Source: Dysgonomonas sp. 25 (GTDB lineage: Bacteria; Bacteroidota; Bacteroidia; Bacteroidales; Dysgonomonadaceae). Taken from it: DNA of 64,000 bases. Of the stretch, positions 1 through 8,657 are shown piece by piece. Made by a program: the position numbers and the translations under genes. Location of the stretch: assembly GCF_010501075.1 (NCBI RefSeq), contig NZ_QVMN01000007.1, positions 124,001-188,000 of the forward strand. The letters are read 5' to 3'. Position 1 is the first letter of the stretch. The number at the start of each line of letters is the position of its first letter. The notes below the pieces were generated by a model. The model did not search any database. It saw only the letters and a program-made list of their open reading frames with translations, and was not told the DNA's origin.

Positions 1-693
1 ATCCGATTGCATATTTACCTGCATCTCTTTAGCGGCAAGGGAATAGGACAAATCCTCTGTCCCGTTCAACAATAAATCGAAGCTGAAATTGATTTTTTCG
101 TCCTTCTTTTTCTGAGCAAGGGACAAAGGTATGGTTATCCCCGAACCTGTGACTCCACCTCTCGGTACACCTGGCTGTACGGCTAATAATTCGCCGTTGA
201 CATTTAGTTCGATTCGGTTTTTGATTCCTTGCAAATCTGAAATACCAATCACTAAGTATGCTTCCTCCCAGTGCATTTTTTCATCTTTGATATGCAATTT
301 TTCATTGTCGGGGAAAGAAAAAGAACCAGCTATCTTCATCTTGGCCTGATAGACCAATGCTTTGAACAGGCTGCGTCCCCGTTCTTCCGTTTGCAAATCG
401 CTGTCTATAGTCATATTGTCCGGCAAAAAATAGGCATATTCGAGCTTAGGTTCGCCTTTGGGCGGCTCTTTTCCGGCCTGAATCCTGATTGAAGGCTCGT
501 AGGGAACGACAAGTATAGGACCTGTCAACTGTTGACTTCCGCCCCATTTTTCGTTTACTTCGGCGTCTACCGTCACCTTATTGTTTTCGCGTTCCTCGAT
601 TAAGTTTTTGACCAATTGTATCGGTATCAGCATCACTATTATCATTAATGCTACAATCAGCCCTTTAATCAGAATGTTGTTTGAATTCATCAT
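1..693 (-). CDS. creD: CreD family inner membrane protein (partial, C-terminus outside window)
   Basis: The reading frame opens at a double ATG (693 and 690) and stays open to the window edge, giving the first 231 residues. A membrane segment spans about residues 7-27. It is followed by a periplasmic region starting near a GPILVVPYEP motif, which is typical of the CreD/cell-envelope integrity family (usually about 450 residues with more membrane segments at the C-terminus). In enterobacteria CreD belongs to the CreBC regulon; its biochemical role is unknown. Here it follows a small winged-helix regulator and a membrane protein, an arrangement seen in other Bacteroidetes as far as I recall. 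A palindrome in the 88-base gap upstream suggests control by that regulator. Confidence 0.85.
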   Translation of the reverse strand, partial: MMNSNNILIKGLIVALMIIVMLIPIQLVKNLIEERENNKVTVDAEVNEKWGGSQQLTGPILVVPYEPSIRIQAGKEPPKGEPKLEYAYFLPDNMTIDSDLQTEERGRSLFKALVYQAKMKIAGSFSFPDNEKLHIKDEKMHWEEAYLVIGISDLQGIKNRIELNVNGELLAVQPGVPRGGVTGSGITIPLSLAQKKKDEKINFSFDLLLNGTEDLSYSLAAKEMQVNMQSD

Positions 694-748
694 GTTTTGT
701 TTTTTTAATGTTATTATATAAATGGTTGTTATTTGTTTTATTGAAAGA

Positions 749-765
749 ACTTTGAAATTCAAAGT
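749..765. promoter_or_regulatory. Palindromic operator candidate upstream of creD
   Basis: ACTTTGAA-A-TTCAAAGT is a perfect 8-base inverted repeat around one central base. It differs by one base from the palindrome at 1697-1713 (compared on the opposite strand). It lies between the regulator stop and the creD start and overlaps TCACTTTG, a possible -7 element read on the minus strand. Binding by the regulator encoded at 782-1081 is inferred. Confidence 0.55.
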
Positions 766-781
766 GAATGTATAAAAAAAA

Positions 782-1081
782 TTAGCTAAGAGGATTAATC
801 AACTTTTCAAGTGCGTCGATATGTTCTTTAAAAAGCTTTTGTCCCAAAGGCGTTATACTGTACGATGTATTCGGTTTTCGTCCGATAAATTGTTTCTTTA
901 CCTCTATCACTTCCTCCTTCTCCAAAGCTTTTAAGTGGCTGGCAAGGTTGCCGTCGGTCACGTCCAGCAGATCCTTCATAGTGTTGAAATCGACACTATC
1001 GTTGACAGCCAGAATGGACATAATCCCCAGTCGGACACGGCTATCGAAAATCTTATTCAGACCTGAAATAATATCTGCCAT
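782..1081 (-). CDS. Winged-helix transcriptional regulator (ArsR/MarR-like, 99 aa)
   Basis: A short single-domain DNA-binding protein. Residues 10-70 form the helix-turn-helix (VDFNTMKDLLDVTDGNLASHL, recognition helix around 40-55) and the wing follows at about 60-78 (VKKQFIGRKPNTSYSIT). It matches the small winged-helix family that includes HTH_34-type regulators. No effector or metal-binding Cys cluster is visible. Its start is 4 bases after the stop of the upstream membrane-protein gene, so the two are cotranscribed. The two near-identical palindromes in front of the operon and in front of creD are the natural binding sites, implying autoregulation. This is inference. Confidence 0.85.
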   Translation of the reverse strand: MADIISGLNKIFDSRVRLGIMSILAVNDSVDFNTMKDLLDVTDGNLASHLKALEKEEVIEVKKQFIGRKPNTSYSITPLGQKLFKEHIDALEKLINPLS

Positions 1082-1085
1082 TTTG

Positions 1086-1688
1086 TTAAGCCTTTTTCTC
1101 CGATTTATCGTATTTGATATACATGACTATACCGTATATTATATGCATCAGCCCGAAGCCTATCGACCAGAAAAGCAAGCCGTTATATACAAAGAATCCC
1201 GCTAAAAGCCCGAGGATAATTTCGCAAGCTCCCAATATTCTGATGTCGCGGTAGGTGCGTGCTCCCGCCTGTATGAGCGCCAGGCCATAGAATATCAGCA
1301 TGCTGGCGGCCACCATGCGGGTAGCCCCCTGATACATAAGCAGCAGACAGAAGATGCCGCCGACAATCATCGGTATTGCAAAATCCTTTACTATCTGCCA
1401 TGTAACAGGCATCCAGAATTTTGCGCCGCTCTTTCGGGCTTTCCTGAGAGAGAAGAAAAGTCCTGCTCCCCCTGCCAAAGCAATGACTGCCACAGCCAAA
1501 AGAAACAAATCGGTCACCACATCGCTTGTTATGGCATAATGTCCTTTCATCCTGCAATGTGCCGCTCCTGCGCCTGCAAGGGCTATAAGGCCTGCCGAAA
1601 CACCGGAAAAACCGCTTAGCGAAAGGAATTTTGACGACCGTTCCATCATAGAACGGATATGTTTCAGATCATCTAACTTTGTATTCAT
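1086..1688 (-). CDS. Hypothetical polytopic membrane protein of the creD operon
   Basis: 200 residues with about six hydrophobic segments (roughly 20-43, 57-81, 102-120, 126-143, 149-170, 172-192), a charged N-terminal helix and a Lys-rich C-terminus (SEKKA). No catalytic motif is recognised. It is the first gene of an operon with the winged-helix regulator (4-base gap) and creD. The palindrome at 1693-1717 sits directly ahead of its start. The partner arrangement suggests a membrane component sensing or responding to the same cue as CreD, but this is only inferred from context. Confidence 0.8.
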   Translation of the reverse strand: MNTKLDDLKHIRSMMERSSKFLSLSGFSGVSAGLIALAGAGAAHCRMKGHYAITSDVVTDLFLLAVAVIALAGGAGLFFSLRKARKSGAKFWMPVTWQIVKDFAIPMIVGGIFCLLLMYQGATRMVAASMLIFYGLALIQAGARTYRDIRILGACEIILGLLAGFFVYNGLLFWSIGFGLMHIIYGIVMYIKYDKSEKKA

Positions 1689-1692
1689 CTTA

Positions 1693-1717
1693 ATTTACTT
1701 TGAATTACAAAGTAAAT
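1693..1717. promoter_or_regulatory. Palindromic operator candidate of the regulator operon
   Basis: Perfect 10-base arms ATTTACTTTG and CAAAGTAAAT flank a 5-base spacer, 5 bases upstream of the first ATG. On the minus strand the left arm contains TTACTTTG, one base off the TAnnTTTG -7 element, with TTG 20 bases upstream. The operator would therefore cover the promoter. It shares ACTTTG-N5-CAAAGT with the site at 749-765. Confidence 0.6.
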
Positions 1718-1863
1718 AATTATCCTTTATATCCACAATAGTTTATGTAACTTTTTGTACTTAAAATAATACTTGCTGGTCAGTTGGCGCAAATCGCTAC
1801 TTGTTTACCACATATATAGACTAAATGACCGATTTTTGATACTATAAAAAAGGGTTGTTTTCC

Positions 1864-1871
1864 TATATTTG
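1864..1871 (+). promoter_or_regulatory. -7 promoter element (TATATTTG)
   Basis: An exact TAnnTTTG element 45 bases upstream of the ATG at 1916. A possible GTG start at 1871 begins on its last base, so that GTG would lie upstream of the transcript; this decides for the ATG at 1916. No convincing -33 TTTG is seen at the usual distance. Confidence 0.55.
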
Positions 1872-1915
1872 TGCAGTTAAAAAAATATTATCAAATAAAT
1901 ACATTGAATACTATT

Positions 1916-3115
1916 ATGCCACAATCAGTTACTCCTAAAAAACGGATAAGCTCCATAGATGCTGTCCGTGGATTTGCCTTGTTCGGCATCCTGATGTTCC
2001 ACTGTATGGAACATTTCGACTTGATGCACACACCAACACTGGATTCTCCTTTCTGGCAGCAAGTTGATAACATTGTCGTCGAGACAATAACGTTCCTCTT
2101 TGCCGGTAAGGCCTATGCCATATTCTCCTTGCTGTTCGGGCTAAGTTTCTTTATGCAGATGGATTCGCAGGCAGATAAAGGCGTCGATTTCAGGTGGCGC
2201 TTTTTGTGGCGGTTAACGCTTCTCTTAGTATTGGGTTATCTGAACGGTCTTGTTTATATGGGCGAATTTTTTGTCGTGTATGCCCTGTTAGGCGTGTTTC
2301 TGATTCCATTGTTCAAAGTCCCCACCAAGGTATTGGTAGGCTTGTGTATTTTATTATTCCTGCAGATACCTGATATCATAATATTTGTCAAAGCATTCTC
2401 CGTTGATGGGCCGAGCGAACCGACAAGTCTGGTCGTTTATATGGATCAGCTCTATGTCGAATGTGCCGAATTGTTCCAGAAAGGCTCTTTCGCCGATGTG
2501 CTGGAATTTAATTTATGGAAAGGACAGTTTGCCAAACTGTTGTGGGTATTCAATAGTGCCCGCTATCCGCAATTGATAGGATTGTTTATTATGGGCATGC
2601 TGATTGGGCGCAGCGGTATACATAAGAGCGAAGAGAAGATGATAAAATACAGCACGAAGGCATTACCGTACGCCATTGCACTTTTTGTGTTTTTCTACGC
2701 TATTGTATTGTTACTTCCTCATTTAGGCATTGAGGGCTTTGCTCTTCGGACAGGAAGGACTCTCTTTAAAGCATACGCTAATCTGGGTATGATGGTGATG
2801 TATGTAAGCGGGCTTACTTTGCTATATTACAAAACCCGCGTGCGGAAAGTAATGGATCGCATGGCTCCCGTAGGACGCATGAGTGTTACCAATTATATGA
2901 TGCAGGGATTTATTGGGGTGCCGTTGTTCTACGGTTTTGGACTGAATTGGGCTGTAGAGCTCAGTTTTCTGCAATGTATGCTTGTCGGGTTGGCTATTTA
3001 TGCCGTACAGGTCGTATTTAGCAATTGGTGGATGAGCCGCCACTACTACGGGCCGATGGAATGGCTCTGGCGGATAGCTACCTGGTTCACCAAAGTGCCG
3101 CTCCGAAGACACTGA
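1916..3115 (+). CDS. DUF418 (YeiB-type) polytopic membrane protein
   Basis: About 399 residues. The N-terminus carries the family signature RISSIDAVRGFALFGIL, followed by eight or more hydrophobic helices and a C-terminal DUF418 block (about 220-395) containing GRMSVTNYM and WWMSRHYYGPMEWLWR. Proteins of this type are inner-membrane and some are linked to transport; the substrate is unknown. The frame extends upstream to a GTG at 1871, but that codon overlaps the -7 promoter element, so the ATG at 1916 is chosen. It stands alone, with a strong terminator 9 bases after the stop. Confidence 0.9.
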   Translation: MPQSVTPKKRISSIDAVRGFALFGILMFHCMEHFDLMHTPTLDSPFWQQVDNIVVETITFLFAGKAYAIFSLLFGLSFFMQMDSQADKGVDFRWRFLWRLTLLLVLGYLNGLVYMGEFFVVYALLGVFLIPLFKVPTKVLVGLCILLFLQIPDIIIFVKAFSVDGPSEPTSLVVYMDQLYVECAELFQKGSFADVLEFNLWKGQFAKLLWVFNSARYPQLIGLFIMGMLIGRSGIHKSEEKMIKYSTKALPYAIALFVFFYAIVLLLPHLGIEGFALRTGRTLFKAYANLGMMVMYVSGLTLLYYKTRVRKVMDRMAPVGRMSVTNYMMQGFIGVPLFYGFGLNWAVELSFLQCMLVGLAIYAVQVVFSNWWMSRHYYGPMEWLWRIATWFTKVPLRRH

Positions 3116-3124
3116 TACCTCATT

Positions 3125-3155
3125 AAAGCCCGGATGTGATATCCGGGCTTTTTTA
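3125..3155 (+). terminator. Intrinsic terminator of the DUF418 gene
   Basis: An 11-base perfect stem AAAGCCCGGAT / ATCCGGGCTTT with a 5-base loop, running into a T-rich tail. Confidence 0.9.
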
Positions 3156-3193
3156 TTATGGCATAATGTAAATTAATATTTTTTGCCTTAATA

Positions 3194-3225
3194 TTTGTTA
3201 ATATGAAAGCCTGTTCGTATCTTTA
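3194..3225 (+). promoter_or_regulatory. Bacteroidetes-type promoter for the secreted protein at 3339
   Basis: TTTG at 3194-3197, a 20-base spacer, then TATCTTTA at 3218-3225 (one mismatch to TAnnTTTG). The transcript would have a leader of about 105 bases before the ATG at 3339. Confidence 0.6.
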
Positions 3226-3338
3226 CTTCTTCAAGCAATAAAAGTGATAGGGCGAAATATGTGAAAATGAAAATAAGGAAATCTATATTTTTTCTGGTAT
3301 TATATAAGTAATAAGCAAAACTAAACAATGTACATTTT

Positions 3339-4865
3339 ATGAAAACCTGTATTAAAACATTACAGGTAATTGTTGTTATTTTAACGGCAATTACGGTATC
3401 AGGCTATGCGCAAGCTCCGAAAGGTCAAAAAAAAGTTAAATTGACAAGTCTAACCTCTCTGTCTCCCGTGGTGGATTCGGTAGAAGATCCCAAAAGCCGC
3501 GTCGGGCTTGTAGTATACAACACGGAAGAAGATGCGAGCAAGCGGCTTTATCCGGCTACCCATGTCTGGGACGGAGACAGATGGATCAACCTGGATAAGT
3601 TCTGGTTATCGGCTTCCGAAGAGGAAATTATCTTTTCTTCGGGTACAAAGGACGTTATTAACCCTTATACGGTTTATCTGGCCTGGGCTCCCGAAAGTAG
3701 TATACCTGCGATAACGACCTCTCCTGTGCCGGGCTTCCCGGAGATACAGGGCTATATACCAGCCGTAAGGTTGGCGGGAGGTGTTGCACAGGAAGTTATT
3801 ACCCCAAAACCTTTTGAGGTGATTGAAGTAGAGAATAATCCGTTTCTCGAAAAGGCGCTCGACTTGACCGTCACGTTGAAGAATGAACAAGGAGAAGAGA
3901 AACAGAAGCGAATTACACTCCGGCAGCTCGACCACAAAATATTAACAAAAGAGGCTGCCGAGTACATCATGGATGGACAGGAATATCAGTTCAATATTAA
4001 GTCGAATGCACGATGGGTGGCCGAAGTTATCGACCCGGACGGCTTGATAGCTTCGCCTAAAAAGTCGCTTCTCTTATCGGGCGATGCCAATTATGCCGAA
4101 GGCTATAATTTCCAGTTCCAGACGAAAGTTGAAAAAGGAGCGAATAAGACTGCTCATATTAAATTTACAAGCCCCGACAATTTGTTTGCCGAGTATACCG
4201 TAACCATCAAAGGAGTAGTGCCTACGCTGGATATTACGCCGGGCACGCTCCTGATTCCTGAAGGAGGCGTCGATACGCTGCCATTCAATATTACGAGCAA
4301 CTCCTCTTTGCCTATCAGGATAGTAGAAGTCGCTTATCCTAACAGTGTAGAGAATAAGTGGATTAAAAATGCCTGGATGGATCCGGATAATGATAAACTT
4401 CTCTTTGTTTCGACTAAATCGGCCGGAAAAGCTCGGACAGCTACCGTAACGGTTACGAACGGTATTCTGACGAAGACAGTGGAACTCTCGCAGAATGATG
4501 TGGAAGGGTTTATTGTTGGCGATTATGTTGTAGCGCGCTACGATGTCGGCATAATGAACTATAACAGAGCTAGTAAGGCTTGTAGCGAAATGAGTCCGGC
4601 AGGAGCATGGCGTTTGCCATCGATGGATGAGGTGAATACTATCGCCGAAGCCATTTTGAAGGAAGACCCTAATGTCACCAACAAGTATCATTTCTCGCCG
4701 GGAGGAAACTATTGGAGTTCGTCCGTAAGCGAAGAAAGAAGTTCGTACCGTTTGATTGTCCGCTTCTCTACAGCCCAAAATACAGGGTTTGCGCAGGTTT
4801 CGAATCAATATGACAACGACGAGACTGTAACCAATCAGGTGCGTTGTATCCGGGATTTGGAATAA
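3339..4865 (+). CDS. Secreted multidomain protein with a FISUMP-like C-terminal domain
   Basis: 508 residues with a signal peptide (about 1-25, cleavage near GYAQA). Residues 35-90 match the second half of a module found in two other secreted proteins of this window (GLVVYN, then VWDGDRW). The middle (about 130-390) looks like Ig/BACON-like beta modules (LDITPGTLLIPEGG). The C-terminal 115 residues carry WRLPSMDEV, NYWSSS and VRCIRDL, the marks of the FISUMP/DUF1566-like domain that ends many Bacteroidetes surface proteins. It is likely on the cell surface or in the periplasm; ligand unknown. It has its own promoter and terminator, so it is monocistronic. Confidence 0.85.
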   Translation: MKTCIKTLQVIVVILTAITVSGYAQAPKGQKKVKLTSLTSLSPVVDSVEDPKSRVGLVVYNTEEDASKRLYPATHVWDGDRWINLDKFWLSASEEEIIFSSGTKDVINPYTVYLAWAPESSIPAITTSPVPGFPEIQGYIPAVRLAGGVAQEVITPKPFEVIEVENNPFLEKALDLTVTLKNEQGEEKQKRITLRQLDHKILTKEAAEYIMDGQEYQFNIKSNARWVAEVIDPDGLIASPKKSLLLSGDANYAEGYNFQFQTKVEKGANKTAHIKFTSPDNLFAEYTVTIKGVVPTLDITPGTLLIPEGGVDTLPFNITSNSSLPIRIVEVAYPNSVENKWIKNAWMDPDNDKLLFVSTKSAGKARTATVTVTNGILTKTVELSQNDVEGFIVGDYVVARYDVGIMNYNRASKACSEMSPAGAWRLPSMDEVNTIAEAILKEDPNVTNKYHFSPGGNYWSSSVSEERSSYRLIVRFSTAQNTGFAQVSNQYDNDETVTNQVRCIRDLE

Positions 4866-4894
4866 AATCGCGCTTGAAAAGTAATATATACGCG

Positions 4895-4927
4895 AACGGC
4901 TGCCTTAGATTGAAGGCAGCCGTTTGT
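4895..4927 (+). terminator. Intrinsic terminator
   Basis: A 12-base perfect stem AACGGCTGCCTT / AAGGCAGCCGTT with a 6-base loop, 30 bases after the preceding stop. The T-run is short (TTTG). Confidence 0.8.
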
Positions 4928-5026
4928 TGGTTTGTATGGTGCATTTTATTATATATGATAATTGCTTAAACCTTTTTGCAGCGTTCAAGTCTTATTAATA
5001 ACGATTAACTATTAAAAGACAAAGCC

Positions 5027-5755
5027 ATGAAAAGTAGATTTATAACACTTGCCGTATTGGTGATTTTCGCATGCAATTTATATTCGCAGAGTGCAATAGA
5101 AGAAGAGGGATGGCATTTTGGGTTTCGCGGAGGTGTCGGGATGTCCTGGATGACAGGTCTGAACAAGGCAAAATCCGAAGGATTGCCAAATGTTGATTAT
5201 TATATCTCAAGTGATTTCAAGGCGAAGCCCAAATTCTTATGGGAAATAGGTTTTTCGTTTCAATACATTAAACCTAAAGAGTATTTTATTCAGATAGATT
5301 ATCTGGCATATACAGAAGGAGGGGCTAAATTGAATGGTGTCGGGAGAAAGTCAAATGATGATATTACTGCTCTCAATATGCCGTCTATGCAATTGAAATC
5401 GTATTTCGGGAAAAAGGTTGCTTTGAATTCGTCGGGATCAACGCGTTTTGTCGTTGGAGGAGATCCTTATTTAGCTTATCTTTTCCCCGGATATGGAGGC
5501 AGTTCGGATACCCATTATTACGAAGTGTACGATCCGGACTATGACTATTGGTACGAAGAAAGTTATTCGGTGGGAGGGGATAAGCCGGATGTTAATAACA
5601 TCGAAATAGGAGCCAATATTTTGGCCGGAATCGAGTGTAAGGATACTCAGTTTGCATTGACTTTTGATTATGGAATAACAAAGCCGTTTAAGAATAGTCG
5701 GTTGAATAGCCGGAATATGTCTGTCAGGTTTATTATTACGACCTACATCTTCTAA
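5027..5755 (+). CDS. Outer-membrane beta-barrel protein
   Basis: 242 residues with a signal peptide (about 1-20, LYSQ-SA) followed by alternating aromatic/glycine strands (WHFGFRGGVGMSWMTG at the start, and VRFIITTYIF as a final strand ending in F). This is the profile of an 8-10-stranded porin-like barrel of the PorT/OMP_b-brl type. A tyrosine/aspartate-rich insert lies at about 165-185 (EVYDPDYDYWYEE) and is probably an extracellular loop. No neighbour shares the strand closely enough to suggest an operon. Function unknown. Confidence 0.85.
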   Translation: MKSRFITLAVLVIFACNLYSQSAIEEEGWHFGFRGGVGMSWMTGLNKAKSEGLPNVDYYISSDFKAKPKFLWEIGFSFQYIKPKEYFIQIDYLAYTEGGAKLNGVGRKSNDDITALNMPSMQLKSYFGKKVALNSSGSTRFVVGGDPYLAYLFPGYGGSSDTHYYEVYDPDYDYWYEESYSVGGDKPDVNNIEIGANILAGIECKDTQFALTFDYGITKPFKNSRLNSRNMSVRFIITTYIF

Positions 5756-5883
5756 AATTGAAATAAATCGTTAACTTATATTCGCAAGTTTATCTATAGT
5801 TAGTTACGAGGAAAAGTAACTCGATAAAAACGGCTAAAATAAGTAGAGCTTTGTTACTTTTTTGGGGAAAGCGTTCTTCAAAA

Positions 5884-5937
5884 ACTTAGTGAACTTTGTG
5901 TAACATCTTTGAGACCTTCGTGGTTAAATAATAAAAA
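5884..5937 (+). repeat. GTG-rich 54-base dispersed repeat, copy 1
   Basis: Aligns without gaps to 53581-53634, with about 12 differences in 54 bases by eye. Inside it a short CTTnGTG word recurs every 11-13 bases. The end GTGGTTnAnTAATAAAAA is best conserved. Confidence 0.6.
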
Positions 5938-5967
5938 GTAACTTGACAAAAATACAACAAAACAAGT

Positions 5968-6060
5968 ATACTTTTTGTATACTTTTTTATCCTAATTAGC
6001 TCATAATAAAGCTGATTGCAAGTGACGAAAGTAACAGCAGGGTGACACATACAATAGCTT
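5968..6060 (+). repeat. AT-rich dispersed element, copy A
   Basis: Shares TATACTTTTTGT, a TTAGCTCATAATAA block and GAAAGTAACAGCAGGGTGACA with copies at 27986-28102 and 62240-62360. This copy lies past the 3' end of mutS2, and its right end is shorter than in the other two. Confidence 0.6.
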
Positions 6061-6095
6061 CTTGGGAGGGGGCAGAATCAATTGCTGTATATCCC

Positions 6096-8540
6096 TTACA
6101 AGTCTACTACGGTGATGCCTGCCCCGCCGAACTGTACATGCTCGTCGGCAAAGTGCGAGACGGCAGGAACGGTTTTCAGGTAGTCGCGGATAATCTGGCG
6201 CAAAGCACCTGTACCCGTTCCGTGAAGGATGCGGACACGTGACATACCGACCAGAATAGCGTCGTCGATAAAATACATCACAGCCTGCAAGGCCTCTTCG
6301 CCCCGCATACCGCGTACGTCGATGTCCTGCTTGAAATTGAGCTTTTTCGCCCGCATGTCGTCGCTCACCGATGCCGAAACAGGCACGGCTTTCATCTCTT
6401 TTTTCGTCTGCGATTTGCTTACGTATTCCAATGTGTCGAGCTTGACAGTGGACTTTATCATCCCGAAGGCAACCACGGCATTGGTGCGCTGGATATCCAT
6501 CACTTCGCCGATAGACGTCTGCCCTTTGATGCGGACATTGTCGCCTATTTCGATAATCTTTTTGGTTGGTTCCTTGATGCTTTCTTTCTTCGAGTGCTTT
6601 TTGACCTTGTTTATCTTATTGGCCAACTTGCCCGGTAGCTGAACATCTTTGTCGTTCAGTTCGGAACGGAAATCGCTTAACTCCTGACGGGCGTGGCGTG
6701 TTTTTTCCTTGTCGGCCTGCGTCTCCTTGATTGTCCGTATCGTATTCTCGATCTTCGCATTGGCTTCCGAAAGCAATTGCTCGGCCTCGGCTTTAGCTTG
6801 TCGGATTATTTCCTTGCGCTGCTTTTCTACCGAGAGCAGGTCGTCTTCGTAGGTGGCTGTTATCTCCTCCAGACGTTTCTCCTTTTTGCGTATATTCTGG
6901 CGTTTCTCCTCCCAATAGCGTTTGTCGCGGACAATGTCTTGCAGGTACTTATCCATATTGATATAGTCGCTTCCGACTATCTCCGAAGCATCGGCAATAA
7001 CGTCTTCGGGCAAGCCGATTTTGCGGGCGATTTCGATAGCAAAAGAACTACCCGGATTACCGATAGACAGCTTAAACAACGGCTGCATCAGATGCCTGTC
7101 GTAGAGCATTGCCCCGTTGACAACCCCTTCGTGCTCGTTGGCGTAGTGTTTCAGATTCTGATAGTGCGTTGTAATCACACCAAAAGCGCCTTTCTCGTTG
7201 AAGCGTACAAGCAACGATTCGGCAATAGCGCCGCCTATTTGGGGTTCGGTTCCTCCGCCGAATTCGTCAATCAGCAAGATGGTTTTCCGGTCGCAATTGC
7301 GGACAAAAAACTTCATATTGGTCAGGTGCGAGCTGTAGGTACTCAAATCATTTTCGATAGATTGCTCGTCGCCGATGTCGAGGAACAGCTTGTCGAAGAT
7401 GCCGACTATCGAGCGTTCGTCGACGGGTATCAGCATGCCGCATTGTAGCATGTATTGCAACAGCCCTACGGTTTTCAGGCAGACGGACTTTCCTCCCGCA
7501 TTCGGGCCGGAGATAATCAATAATCGCTTATTGTCTTCCAGTTCGATGTCGAGCGGAACGATTTCTTTCTGCTGCTTCCGGTGCGAAAGGTAGAGTAGGG
7601 GGTGCTTGGCGTAATACCAGCGTACGATTTGCTTATCCTCCACCGTTGGCTTTATAGCCCCTATGTCCAACGCGAATAGCGCTTTAGCGCGAATGAAATC
7701 TATCTCGGCAAGGAACTCGTACGATTGCACCACTTCGGGAGCAAGCGGGCGCAGTTCATCCGTGAATGCGACTAATATGCGCACAATCTCGCGGCGTTCT
7801 TCCCCTTCCAGTTCGCGTATGCGGTTGTTGGCTTCTACCACTTCGGCAGGCTCTATAAAGACTGTTTTTCCCGAGGCCGATTCGTCGTGTACGATTCCCC
7901 GTATCTTCCGTTTGAAAGCTGGGGCTACGGGTATAACCAACCGTCCGTCGCGCATGGTGGGGGTAACGTCTTTTTCGACCAACCCTTCACTTTGCGCCGA
8001 ACGTAAGATAGCATTCAGGCTTTTGGATATGCCACTGGATGTGTTGTGCATCTCGCGGCGTATGCGGTTTAGTTCGGATGAGGCATTGTCTTTTATCCGT
8101 CCGAATTTGTCGAGAATATGGTCGATTTGCCGTATCAGTTGCGGAAAGACGGCAATGTCTCCTGCCAGCGCCTGCAAATGCGGATAAGGTGAGTTTTCAT
8201 CCTCTTCCTTTTTCAGGAAGGCGACAATATCGCGTATTGTTTGCAACGAGCGCCGTAAGTCGAATAAGGCGGTTTCGTCTATCCATGTCCCTTGCACATG
8301 TATGGAGCGCAAAGCGGGGCGCACATCTATGAAATAGTTGGACGGGAAGTCGTCTTCTTCCTGTATGATACGTATAAATTCGGCTGTCTGGCTAAGTTGT
8401 TCGATGATAATGGGATAGGAGGGGGAGAAAAGCATTTCCTCTACCTTCTCCTCTCCGAGCGAACTAAGGCATTTAGCTGCAGTGAGTTGTCGTATTTTGT
8501 CGAATCCTATTTTCGATTCGAAGTTATCGGGATATATCAT
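6096..8540 (-). CDS. mutS2: MutS2 family endonuclease/ATPase
   Basis: 814 residues from the ATG at 8540 (MIYPDNFE); an ATG 33 bases upstream is in frame, but family members begin at MIYP. Domains in order: a clamp/lever region (about 1-320), an ABC ATPase with Walker A GPNAGGKS at 345-352 and a LLIDEFGGGTEP Walker B region, a long coiled coil (about 530-640), a KOW-like linker (about 665-710), and a C-terminal Smr nuclease domain (about 735-814, with DVRGMRGEEAL and LHGTGTGALR). The family suppresses homologous recombination, and in Bacillus acts on collided ribosomes. The MutS mismatch-recognition domain is absent, as expected. It is monocistronic. Confidence 0.97.
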   Translation of the reverse strand: MIYPDNFESKIGFDKIRQLTAAKCLSSLGEEKVEEMLFSPSYPIIIEQLSQTAEFIRIIQEEDDFPSNYFIDVRPALRSIHVQGTWIDETALFDLRRSLQTIRDIVAFLKKEEDENSPYPHLQALAGDIAVFPQLIRQIDHILDKFGRIKDNASSELNRIRREMHNTSSGISKSLNAILRSAQSEGLVEKDVTPTMRDGRLVIPVAPAFKRKIRGIVHDESASGKTVFIEPAEVVEANNRIRELEGEERREIVRILVAFTDELRPLAPEVVQSYEFLAEIDFIRAKALFALDIGAIKPTVEDKQIVRWYYAKHPLLYLSHRKQQKEIVPLDIELEDNKRLLIISGPNAGGKSVCLKTVGLLQYMLQCGMLIPVDERSIVGIFDKLFLDIGDEQSIENDLSTYSSHLTNMKFFVRNCDRKTILLIDEFGGGTEPQIGGAIAESLLVRFNEKGAFGVITTHYQNLKHYANEHEGVVNGAMLYDRHLMQPLFKLSIGNPGSSFAIEIARKIGLPEDVIADASEIVGSDYINMDKYLQDIVRDKRYWEEKRQNIRKKEKRLEEITATYEDDLLSVEKQRKEIIRQAKAEAEQLLSEANAKIENTIRTIKETQADKEKTRHARQELSDFRSELNDKDVQLPGKLANKINKVKKHSKKESIKEPTKKIIEIGDNVRIKGQTSIGEVMDIQRTNAVVAFGMIKSTVKLDTLEYVSKSQTKKEMKAVPVSASVSDDMRAKKLNFKQDIDVRGMRGEEALQAVMYFIDDAILVGMSRVRILHGTGTGALRQIIRDYLKTVPAVSHFADEHVQFGGAGITVVDL

Positions 8541-8614
8541 GTATTTGTTTTTCGCTATATAATTGAATTGCAAAGATAGATAAATTACTTATGCTTATCT
8601 ACTAAACAGTTTTG

Positions 8615-8622
8615 TATATTTG
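8615..8622 (+). promoter_or_regulatory. -7 promoter element (TATATTTG)
   Basis: An exact TAnnTTTG match 36 bases upstream of the ATG at 8658, in the divergent spacer with mutS2. No clear -33 element. Confidence 0.5.
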
Positions 8623-8657
8623 CATACCTGCTAATCAGGCTAATTTAATCAAAGAGT

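Larger units (their letters stand above)
5756..6095. other. Intergenic spacer with dispersed repeats
   Basis: No gene is seen. It holds three repeat pieces: a motif at 5812-5865 (AAGTAGAGCTTTGTTAC core) recurring at 27593-27622 and 27842-27878, a 54-base GTG-rich repeat at 5884-5937, and an AT-rich element at 5968-6060. It separates two convergent genes. Confidence 0.7.

Noticed and set aside
1871-1915. GTG start extending the DUF418 protein by 15 residues
   Set aside because: The GTG begins on the last base of the TATATTTG promoter element, so it should be upstream of the transcript.
4074-4808. 244-codon open frame on the minus strand
   Set aside because: Antisense to the secreted FISUMP-like protein, no domain and no start context.
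6693-7448. 251-codon open frame on the plus strand opposite mutS2
   Set aside because: Mirror frame of a well-conserved minus-strand gene; its composition is Cys/Phe/Leu-rich with no motif, signal or promoter.
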